From: B13-G4 sp030606805
GTDB lineage: Bacteria; Desulfobacterota; Desulfobacteria; Desulfobacterales; ETH-SRB1
DNA: 5,037 bases
Reading direction: 5' to 3'
Assembly (NCBI GenBank): GCA_030606805.1
Contig: JAUWFS010000223.1
Location: forward strand, 1 to 5,037
The position numbers and the translations under genes were made by a program. Below are positions 1 to 4,954 of the stretch, piece by piece; positions within the stretch are counted from its first letter, which is position 1; every line of letters starts with the position of its first letter. The notes under the pieces are model-generated. The model made no database searches, was not told the DNA's origin, and saw only the letters and a list, made by a program, of their open reading frames with translations.

Positions 1-856
1 TTTCCTTGAAAAACTCGATACTCTCCAAGTCTTGTATATAAACATGAATCTCATTAAACACAGCATATGGTGAAATGATATTAGCACCGGCATGAAGGCT
101 AAATGCGTGATTAATTTTGTTTGGAACATTCAGGCTGCGTATTTTTTTTATTATCTCGTTCGGGTCTTTTGCCATACAGAAATATTTAGCTTCTTGATTT
201 TTTTTGTAATTATATTCACGAGTCCAGTCTTCCAAAATATATTTTGGATCTTTTACTCTGATTTTCGAATTCAGCCGCAAAGCATAATTCATGCTTTCTA
301 GTTCCCTTGCCATTCTTGATACAAAACCAGGATCGAGTTTTACTGATTGGGCAAGTTCCCGAACTCCCCACAGTTTTTCTTTGTCAGATAGTATAGCCCG
401 AAGAATAAGCGAAGCTTTATCGGAGAAAGGGCTTCTACTTTTCCTTATTTCAGGAAAACTATTCGGAAAACCCACACGTTCGATATATAAACTCCCATGC
501 TCTAAAAAAACATTTCCAGAAAGGTCTAAAAAATTTATACCTGCCTTTTTTAATTCTATTCTTCTGTCCTGGCTTAAATATCGCGCTATAATAACTGGTT
601 CGAAACCATGATTTTTCTCAACATAAGACTTCAACTGTAATATTTTATCCCTAAAAATCGGCAAATTTTTCTGCAATATCACTTCGCCGGCTAATTTAAA
701 CTTTTGGTTTTTAAAACAAACCTGCGCTATAAAATCAGGATCTCCCGGTTCATTAGAAAAAGGCATTTCCTCTATATGAAGATTTAGGCCCCTGACAGGA
801 ATCAAATCTTTTATGCGCTTTCTGAGTTGTTCAATTATTTCTGATTCAATTTTCAT
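1..856 (-). CDS. AbiEi-family type IV antitoxin / winged-helix regulator, 3' end outside the window
   Basis: The frame is open for 285 codons from ATG at 856 down to position 2 and leaves the window without a stop. An in-frame TAG lies 7-9 nt before the ATG, so no upstream start is possible; no clear Shine-Dalgarno is seen. Residues 1-125 look like the N-terminal domain common in AbiEi-type proteins (PF09952-like), with PVIIARYLSQ at 87-96 and AGINFLDLSGN at 105-115. A winged helix follows at about 144-210, with WGVRELAQSV and a recognition helix around PGFVSRMARELE. The visible C-terminal part includes AFSLHAGANIISPYAVF and a short strand IHVYIQD, like the AbiEi C-terminal domain. In the family, AbiEi represses its own operon and counteracts the nucleotidyltransferase toxin AbiEii, usually the next gene. 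That gene would lie left of this window. Assignment is from motif memory; a stand-alone winged-helix regulator is the alternative. Confidence 0.72.
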   Translation of the reverse strand, partial: MKIESEIIEQLRKRIKDLIPVRGLNLHIEEMPFSNEPGDPDFIAQVCFKNQKFKLAGEVILQKNLPIFRDKILQLKSYVEKNHGFEPVIIARYLSQDRRIELKKAGINFLDLSGNVFLEHGSLYIERVGFPNSFPEIRKSRSPFSDKASLILRAILSDKEKLWGVRELAQSVKLDPGFVSRMARELESMNYALRLNSKIRVKDPKYILEDWTREYNYKKNQEAKYFCMAKDPNEIIKKIRSLNVPNKINHAFSLHAGANIISPYAVFNEIHVYIQDLESIEFFKE

Positions 857-874
857 CGTTGTCTATATTTAATG

Positions 875-894
875 TGTTGTCCAGTTGGTCAACA
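875..894. promoter_or_regulatory. 20-bp operator-like palindrome upstream of the AbiEi-like gene
   Basis: TGTTGTCCAGTTGGTCAACA is an inverted repeat of form TGTTG-n-CCA-nn-TGG-n-CAACA: 16 of 20 positions pair and only four inner positions fail. It ends 18 nt before the ATG at 856. AbiEi antitoxins are known to bind inverted repeats in front of their operon, so autoregulation here is a reasonable inference. The palindrome also contains TTGACC on the minus strand (887-892), a possible -35 box. Confidence 0.5.
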
Positions 895-899
895 TTTAC

Positions 900-905
900 A
901 TTATA
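900..905 (-). promoter_or_regulatory. Candidate -10 box (TATAAT) for the AbiEi-like gene
   Basis: The minus strand reads a perfect TATAAT here, with no good -35 at 16-18 nt. Transcription would start near 892-894, inside the palindrome at 875-894, giving a leader of about 37 nt. An alternative promoter uses TTGACC (887-892) as -35 and AATATA (864-869, 17-nt spacing) as a poor -10. In either case the palindrome sits on the promoter, as expected for a repressor site. Confidence 0.35.
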
Positions 906-979
906 AGCAACATAAGTTCAAGAGAATTGTACTAAGTTGAGCGATTTTTTGCGAAGAAACGTGCCGAGATCTTGATGCA

Positions 980-997
980 GTCCCGCCTGGGCGGGAC
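980..997. repeat. GC-rich perfect palindrome in the 857-1080 intergenic region
   Basis: GTCCCGCC and GGCGGGAC form perfect 8-bp arms separated by TG, inside otherwise AT-leaning DNA. No U-run follows on either side, so it is not a standard intrinsic terminator. Its flanks, about 940-1020 (starting GCGATTTTTTGCG), look like a worn dispersed repeat, but only one copy is present here. The rest of the 857-1080 spacer shows no gene; the AbiEi promoter/operator occupies 864-905. Confidence 0.4.
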
Positions 998-1080
998 GAA
1001 AAGCGTAGGCATACCAATGGACCGGTTAGAGTTGCCGGCAAATCATTTCTTTCACAGCTTATCTGAGTGGTAAGGAAATT

Positions 1081-1926
1081 CTATATTATCAAGTCCGTTT
1101 TCTGACATTTTAAAAATACAAGACCCGCCCAGTCTTTCTCGCATTTTTGCCATTTACATTCAAAGTATTTTTCCGTGTACAAATCAATTAGGGCTGAAAC
1201 CTCATCCTGTTTTATCCCGGAAAGAATAACCGCCCCCTTTTTTTCAGTTATTTCTACGACTTTTTGATATATATTCATTAATGTCGGATATCTTAAATTT
1301 GCAGTTATCAATGTAAACTTAGTATTTAAATCCTCTAAGGACATATTTTTAATTACAAATTTATCTTCAAGTTTGTTAATTTTTGCATTATCCTTGGCTT
1401 CTTTTATGGAACATGGATCAATATCAACACCAACAGCATTTTTAATTCCCATCAGTAATGCCGTTATTCCCAAAACACCGGAGCCTGTTCCAATATCAAG
1501 AACGCTTGTTTTATCTTTTGCTTTTAATAAATTTGTTTTATTTAAAGCATACTCTATACCTCTTATTGCCAGCCTGGTTGTTGGATGTTGACCATTGCCG
1601 AATGAAACGCCCTGCCCTATCTCAATTACCACATCATCTGCTTTGGGTTTATAATAGAATCCCGGCGGTTTCAGAATGACATGCTTTGATATGCGAACAG
1701 GTTTGTTGAAAGATTTCTCTATAAATGTCCGGCCATAATGATTTGTATATGTCAGGAAGTTTTCTGTTACCAAGCCCCTTATAAGTGATCTTATTTCTTT
1801 TTTTTCTAAAAAATATTTCCTGGATAATGCTTTTTCCAGTTCTCCGGGCGTGACCTTTCTTCGGCTATTTTCTATTATATCAAGCAATTCCTTTTTAATC
1901 GCCTTTTCATCGGCCTGTAAATACAA
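1081..1926 (-). CDS. Winged-helix domain fused to PrmA-like (ribosomal protein L11 methyltransferase-like) SAM methyltransferase
   Basis: 281 residues. The start is TTG at 1926, chosen because GGAGGA lies 9 nt upstream and no ATG is available in frame. Residues 1-70 are a charged, helical winged-helix-like domain. The catalytic part follows: SFGNGQHPTT at 108-117 matches the FGTGxHxTT signature of PrmA, DIGTGSG at 144-150 is SAM motif I, GVDIDP at 166-171 is the acidic loop, and TANLRYPTL at 208-216 replaces the usual PrmA ANI/NPP motif IV. The C-terminal strands end near AGLVFLKC. PrmA normally has an N-terminal L11-binding domain of different type. The substrate is therefore unlikely to be simply L11 and cannot be named; a protein or RNA target is possible. 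The gene lies 100 nt downstream of the RNA ligase on the same strand and may share its transcript, though its own strong ribosome site lets it be translated independently. Confidence 0.82.
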   Translation of the reverse strand: MYLQADEKAIKKELLDIIENSRRKVTPGELEKALSRKYFLEKKEIRSLIRGLVTENFLTYTNHYGRTFIEKSFNKPVRISKHVILKPPGFYYKPKADDVVIEIGQGVSFGNGQHPTTRLAIRGIEYALNKTNLLKAKDKTSVLDIGTGSGVLGITALLMGIKNAVGVDIDPCSIKEAKDNAKINKLEDKFVIKNMSLEDLNTKFTLITANLRYPTLMNIYQKVVEITEKKGAVILSGIKQDEVSALIDLYTEKYFECKWQKCEKDWAGLVFLKCQKTDLII

Positions 1927-1935
1927 TCTTTATAA

Positions 1936-1941
1936 TCCTCC
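1936..1941 (-). promoter_or_regulatory. Shine-Dalgarno fixing the TTG start of the methyltransferase
   Basis: The minus strand reads GGAGGA, then 9 nt, then TTG at 1926. It is the strongest ribosome site in the window and is what makes the unusual TTG start credible. Confidence 0.7.
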
Positions 1942-2026
1942 AGAAAATGTTCACCTAAATTGACTCTGTATCATCCATTATTCCCAGCCTCGTCAATGCA
2001 AAATCATACTTTCGGCGCTTAAAGGC

Positions 2027-3034
2027 CTAAAATTCTCCATCAACGATGTTCATGAAATTAAGGCGTATCAGCTCCGCAGATTTTTGACTCAGTTTGCGTG
2101 TCAATTGCTTCTGCTCTTTTTTTTCAAGTCCATTATATTCCTCGAGGTAGTCTTTGAAAAAGTCATCAAGTATATCTTTTGAAAAAAGTTGTATGAGTTT
2201 GCCGAATTCCTTTTGTCCAATCGGCCCGGTTTTTGATAATACGTTACGAAGTCGGTTTTCTGTGATAAGGCTCTCCATCTCGTTAAATAGTTCCTCGCCT
2301 TTTTCAGACAACGTCATCTTAGGCTTTTTGGGCCTATCTCTTGCCTTTGCTTTTTCCGCCCATTTCTCATTCTTGTTTTTAAGAATTACTCTTGTTTTAT
2401 CACTAAGAAATTTGGGAATTGCCGGTTTTATCACAACACCTTCACATATGTTATCTTCGAGTTCGGGAAGGCCCAGCCATACGGAAATCTGAGAAGGAAA
2501 GCTGTTTGAATATTTCAAGCATTCTTCAAACGTACCTCTGAAAATAGTTTTTGCATACAGGAAACCGGCCTTCTCCATGACATGGTTGAACTTATCTACA
2601 TCAATCAATTGGCCGTCTATCGCCACATCAATGGCATAAAACTCGTTGTGCGGTGTGTAAAAAATACCTTTCTGAATTCTTGTGGCAGAAGTATCCTTTT
2701 CCACATCCTTGTGAGGATATGTTCCACCAACTAATTCACCATATACACCCAACTCGCTAAAATCGCAGCCTTCTTTCTTTAAAATCGTATAGAGCTTTTT
2801 AACTCTTTCCCTGTTTTTGTCTTCAACCGGCATATAGTCATAAAAGTTATCTTGTATAAAACTGCTCCTCTTGGCGGATTTCAGATCCTTTCCGTCATAC
2901 CAGAAAGAAAGATTGGCGCCATGCGCCTTTTCCTGAACAACAAATTCGCCTTGGTCTAACTTTTCCACAGCAAGACTTTTAAGAAACTTTTTGCGATAAC
3001 TATTTTCAATGTCGAAATATTTTCTAAATCTCAT
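2027..3034 (-). CDS. T4 Rnl2-type RNA ligase
   Basis: 335 residues from ATG at 3034; T4 Rnl2 has 334. I prefer this ATG to the GTG at 3049 because GAGGA lies 8 nt before the ATG, and because the N-terminus FRKYFDIENSYRKKF lines up with the start of T4 Rnl2. Rnl2 ligases use ATP to join a 3'-OH to a 5'-phosphate in RNA, preferably at nicks in duplex RNA. All nucleotidyltransferase motifs are present: motif I KAHGAN with the adenylated lysine at K36, motif Ia SAKRS with R56, motif III VYGELVG with E100, IIIa FYAIDV at 132-137, motif IV EGVVIKP with E198, and motif V LKNKN with K219 and K221. The helical C-terminal domain is also Rnl2-like (NRLRNVLSKTGPIGQKEFGK). It is therefore probably active. 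No RNA kinase/phosphatase or nuclease gene is visible nearby. RNA repair after damage or nuclease attack is the likely role, but the substrate is unknown. Confidence 0.93.
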   Translation of the reverse strand: MRFRKYFDIENSYRKKFLKSLAVEKLDQGEFVVQEKAHGANLSFWYDGKDLKSAKRSSFIQDNFYDYMPVEDKNRERVKKLYTILKKEGCDFSELGVYGELVGGTYPHKDVEKDTSATRIQKGIFYTPHNEFYAIDVAIDGQLIDVDKFNHVMEKAGFLYAKTIFRGTFEECLKYSNSFPSQISVWLGLPELEDNICEGVVIKPAIPKFLSDKTRVILKNKNEKWAEKAKARDRPKKPKMTLSEKGEELFNEMESLITENRLRNVLSKTGPIGQKEFGKLIQLFSKDILDDFFKDYLEEYNGLEKKEQKQLTRKLSQKSAELIRLNFMNIVDGEF

Positions 3035-3042
3035 AGTTACTG

Positions 3043-3047
3043 TCCTC
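3043..3047 (-). promoter_or_regulatory. Shine-Dalgarno choosing the ATG at 3034 for the RNA ligase
   Basis: GAGGA on the minus strand sits 8 nt from ATG 3034. The GTG at 3049 would have only GGGAG at a 3-nt spacing, too close, so the shorter product is favoured. Confidence 0.65.
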
Positions 3048-3080
3048 ACTTACTCCCATATCCAAAACAATTTTCCGTTT

Positions 3081-3114
3081 TGCCTCTCTGATGTCATTTA
3101 TAAACTCGTAAAGT
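3081..3114 (-). repeat. 34-bp direct repeat, copy A
   Basis: On the minus strand it begins ACTTTACGAGTTTATA. It matches copy B at 4664-4697 in 30 of 34 positions, and all four differences are transitions. It abuts the REPIN and ends about 47 nt before the RNA ligase start. It contains a TATAAA (3097-3102) that could act as a -10 box for the ligase, but no convincing -35 is present. Confidence 0.7.
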
Positions 3115-3391
3115 AGGGGCAATCCCTTGTGGTTGCCCTATTGTTTGGAGTACCCACAAGGGGTACCCCTACGAATTTAACAATTCCATGAAAATGATTG
3201 GGCATGACGATAAATTCATCTGCCTTGATGTTATCAAAACGATATATCAATTCCTGCCATTGGCGTTCGATCATGATCCCTGCATCGTTCAAAATTATTT
3301 CCCCATTTTTAATTTCCCCAAACAAACACAATCGGTTTTGCGTGCAAATGGTGATGAAATATAATCCCGCCTGTGAATAATCATATCCCTT
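3098..3391 (-). pseudogene. REP-associated tyrosine transposase (RAYT, Y1_Tnp) remnant, both ends lost
   Basis: Homology begins at KGYDYSQAG (about 3391-3365), continues through LYFITICTQNRLCLFGE and reaches the HUH signature MPNHFHG, then FVGVPLVGTPN inside the REPIN, with a stop at 3098. That gives about 97 residues, whereas RAYTs are usually around 170-220. The two metal-binding histidines (H-F-H) remain, but the downstream catalytic tyrosine region is absent. No start codon of its own is visible: the frame continues upstream without a break into the frameshifted tail of hsdM. RAYTs cut and join single-stranded DNA at REP sequences; this copy should be dead. TTG at 3331 could serve as an internal start but would drop the conserved N-terminal strand. 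Confidence 0.82.
3113..3172. repeat. REPIN-like pair of inverted REP hairpins
   Basis: The outer arms GTAGGGG (3113-3119) and CCCCTAC (3166-3172) pair perfectly. The core CCCTTGTGG (3124-3132) recurs inverted as CCACAAGGG (3154-3162). Each half also folds alone: GGGCAA/TTGCCC (3117-3122 with 3133-3138) and GTACCC/GGGTAC (3150-3155 with 3161-3166). Two REP hairpins in opposite orientation are the layout of a REPIN, mobilised by RAYT transposases. It lies at the 3' end of a RAYT remnant and is partly read as its codons (GVPLVGTPN). Confidence 0.75.
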
Positions 3392-3840
3392 TACATCTTC
3401 ATAATCCCCGTCAGGATTGCGCCAGTTGTGATAGGTTCTCCTGCTATTGTGGCGATATCTTCCGCAGCAAACTCCCGTGTTCTGCGATTGATCAAATGCC
3501 CCATATTGCGGGCATCAATAAAGAGGATTTCATCTGTGCGGTTGCGGAATTTGCCGTTGGCTTTATTGCGGCTCAAGAACCACAAGCTGGCGGGGAGCTG
3601 GGTATTCAAAAACAGCTTGGCAGGCAGATTGACGATACAATCCACGAGGCGGGCTTCAATCAGTTCTTTGAGGATGTCTCCTTCACCGGAAGTTTTGGAA
3701 GTCAACGACCCTTTTGCCAGAACAAACCCTGCCTGGCCACCCTTTTTCCCCTCCGCCAAAGCAAATTCACCAAGGAAATATTCAAAAACATGCCCAAGCA
3801 CATCGGCGCTCCGGGCTTTGGCATCACCAAAAGCATTTCC
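3383..3840 (-). pseudogene. hsdM: Type I restriction DNA methyltransferase subunit (HsdM) remnant with internal deletion and frameshift
   Basis: Recognisable HsdM begins at about 3840 with FGDAKARSADVLGHVFEYF, runs to EGKKGG (3739-3753) and then jumps straight to AGFVLAKGSL. It continues with TSGEGDILKELIEARLVD, LFLNTQLPASLWFLSR and DEILFIDARNMGHLINRR. In intact HsdM the EGKKGG segment precedes the FYTP motif, and the SAM-binding and NPPF motifs lie between it and the AGFVLA segment. That catalytic core, roughly 150-200 residues, is missing. After EDIATIAG an extra GA at 3437-3438 shifts the frame. The family tail YHNWRNPDGDYEDVKGY continues in the other frame and fuses to the RAYT remnant. 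The un-shifted frame ends at TAA 3391-3393. About 460 bp remain of a normal ~1.5-kb gene. The sequence looks more GC-rich than the left half of the window, consistent with acquired DNA. It should encode no active methyltransferase. Confidence 0.88.
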
Positions 3841-3924
3841 CGGGGGCGATCTCCTTCTGGCCTTGTGAAATGAATTATCTGAAAGTCTATAGAAGCGATT
3901 TGATCTTCCAAGAAGATTAGATGA

Positions 3925-4401
3925 TCAGCCACGACCTTTCCCTCTACCTCCACCACGCCTTCCCATACCTTTGTCTCTTCTTCTGCCTCTTCCGCCGCAA
4001 CCGGCGCGTCTTTGCGATTGGTCCAAGCTCCCTTGCTCCATCCCAGTCTTCACATCTGTCACTACACTTTGAAATAATGAAGAAAGATAGGACCACAGGC
4101 TTAAAGCAATGCCTGTGCCCGCTTCAACCACTGCTTCTGTTTTATCATATGGTGCGGCATCTGGTTGGGCATTTTCCTGCTTTGGCTCCATCCGTTGTTC
4201 TGAGGACAGATAGGATTTCAATGTGTCATATGCTACATTCACCTCTTTCAATTTCTCCTCAGCCCTTTGTCTCAGACGGGGATTGTTGGAAAACCGGTCA
4301 GGATGCCAAACAGTGACTATATCTTTATAGGACTGTTTGATCTCATCTGTCGATGCACCACGGTCCAATTCAAGTATCTCAAAAGATTGTTTAATATCCA
4401 T
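3925..4401 (-). CDS. Small J-domain (DnaJ-like, class C) protein with Gly/Arg-rich tail
   Basis: 158 residues from ATG at 4401. GGAG lies 9 nt upstream, which favours it over the in-frame TTG at 4416. Residues about 4-65 form a complete J-domain: helix II SYKDIVTVW, the HPD triad at 33-35 (WHPDRF), and helix III RAEEKLKEVNVAYDTL. J-domains stimulate the ATPase of DnaK/Hsp70. There is no zinc-finger or client-binding domain of classical DnaJ. Instead a linker of about 30 polar residues precedes a hydrophobic helix (GIALSLWSYLSSLFQ, near 95-111), and the last 28 residues are rich in Gly and Arg (GRRGGGRGKGRG). Such tails often bind RNA or other nucleic acid, which is an inference here. It is a cytosolic co-chaperone of unknown client. 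The frame is intact, in contrast to the decayed genes on both sides. Confidence 0.88.
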   Translation of the reverse strand: MDIKQSFEILELDRGASTDEIKQSYKDIVTVWHPDRFSNNPRLRQRAEEKLKEVNVAYDTLKSYLSSEQRMEPKQENAQPDAAPYDKTEAVVEAGTGIALSLWSYLSSLFQSVVTDVKTGMEQGSLDQSQRRAGCGGRGRRRDKGMGRRGGGRGKGRG

Positions 4402-4410
4402 TTTTATTTT

Positions 4411-4414
4411 CTCC
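4411..4414 (-). promoter_or_regulatory. Shine-Dalgarno for the J-domain protein
   Basis: GGAG on the minus strand, 9 nt before ATG 4401, decides the start. The alternative TTG at 4416 overlaps the ribosome site and adds five residues outside the J-domain. Confidence 0.6.
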
Positions 4415-4457
4415 AAGATTAATTATTCATTTTCCATTTTTGATGATATCATAAAAA

Positions 4458-4463
4458 ACTATA
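4458..4463 (-). promoter_or_regulatory. Weak candidate -10 box for the J-domain gene
   Basis: The minus strand reads TATAGT within CATAATATAGT, about 57 nt before the ATG. A GTTACA 19 nt upstream is a poor -35, and the clear TTGACA near 4498-4503 is too far away. The 4402-4505 spacer is otherwise AT-rich without a gene. Confidence 0.25.
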
Positions 4464-4505
4464 TTATGCCGCTTCGCTGCACTGTAACCGAAAATAACTT
4501 GTCAA

Positions 4506-4676
4506 TCATATCAATATGAAGTCACGGTTTTCACAGTCAGCGCATTTTACCTTTGGTTTTTCGCAAATACCTCTTATCCATTCATTACGACAACACGGCT
4601 GATATCCACTTTTGCCTGTTTTTGTACTTTCAAATCTTTTTGGGAACACATCTTCTCGTCCCTTGCCTTTCCGATG
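4506..4676 (-). pseudogene. Remnant of a TOTE-type archaeo-eukaryotic primase (AEP-TOTE) protein
   Basis: A 56-codon open stretch runs between TAA (4677-4679) and TGA (4506-4508). It carries GREDVFPKRFESTKTGKSGY, then QPCCRNEWIRGICEKPKVKC and ADCENRDF. I recognise this as the N-terminal signature of the primase module of TOTE conflict systems (PF22548-like), whose members read close to GREDVYPxRWExxKTGKSGY followed by a conserved Cys-rich NEW-G-C-KP-KC-DC stretch, possibly metal-binding. In intact proteins the primase catalytic fold and a superfamily II helicase and nuclease follow, for well over 700 residues. Here homology stops right after NRDF. There is no start codon for the natural N-terminus. 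The codon structure is still clean, so the break is fairly recent or the stretch is short enough to have escaped stops. Confidence 0.78.
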
Positions 4677-4697
4677 TTATCTATAAACTCGTAAAGT
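4664..4697 (-). repeat. 34-bp direct repeat, copy B
   Basis: Second copy of the element at 3081-3114, same orientation, beginning ACTTTACGAGTTTATA on the minus strand. It overlaps the 5' edge of the TOTE primase remnant, where homology to that family begins. The two copies are 1.58 kb apart and bracket the decayed block. Confidence 0.7.
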
Positions 4698-4954
4698 GAA
4701 AAAATCAACAACCCGTTCTGTTTTGACGCGACCCGGGCCTTTTATCCCGTGGCACGGTCTTAAAATTCACGGCAGGCTGATTTGAAAACAGAAAGAAGAC
4801 AGTTGATATAAAACACATTTTGCTGTGAATATTTTGTTGAAATTTTGACTAAATATCGATAGAAAGAAACCGTTTTTTTATAGACAAATCTCACTAAGGA
4901 ACGTGGACGAATTAACTTCCACAAGTAGGCGCATAGATTTGGGTCAGATTTGTT
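4698..4954. other. Non-coding stretch, no gene seen
   Basis: Both strands are broken by frequent stops and no family is recognisable. It includes a local GC-rich patch around 4728-4760 with CCCGGG and otherwise AT-rich DNA with short A and T runs. I see no RNA gene or clear promoter. Confidence 0.5.

Noticed and set aside
92..611. Two plus-strand reading frames (92-301 and 291-611)
   Set aside because: They lie antisense to the continuous AbiEi-like frame, which has recognisable motifs; the plus-strand products look like random hydrophobic and Ser-rich sequence.
1373..1679. Plus-strand frames inside the methyltransferase gene
   Set aside because: Antisense to the conserved SAM-binding region; no ribosome site or family resemblance.
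2154..2492. 112-codon plus-strand frame inside the RNA ligase
   Set aside because: Antisense shadow of the Rnl2 C-terminal domain; Ser/Phe-rich with no motif.
3373..3873. Long plus-strand frames over the hsdM remnant (up to 166 codons)
   Set aside because: The minus strand gives clear HsdM family sequence; the plus frames are open because of its base composition and resemble nothing.
3903..3917. Small hairpin ATCTTC-CAA-GAAGAT just after the J-protein stop, as a terminator
   Set aside because: Only 6 bp, AT-rich stem and no U-run downstream on the minus strand; too weak to call.
3702..3956. 84-codon minus-strand frame across the J-protein end and hsdM start
   Set aside because: It is in a different frame from both recognised products and matches no family I know. 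The stretch 3841-3924 may hold foreign DNA from before the hsdM break, but nothing is identifiable.
3921..4316. 131-codon plus-strand frame
   Set aside because: Antisense to the J-domain gene, whose HPD motif and ribosome site are clear.
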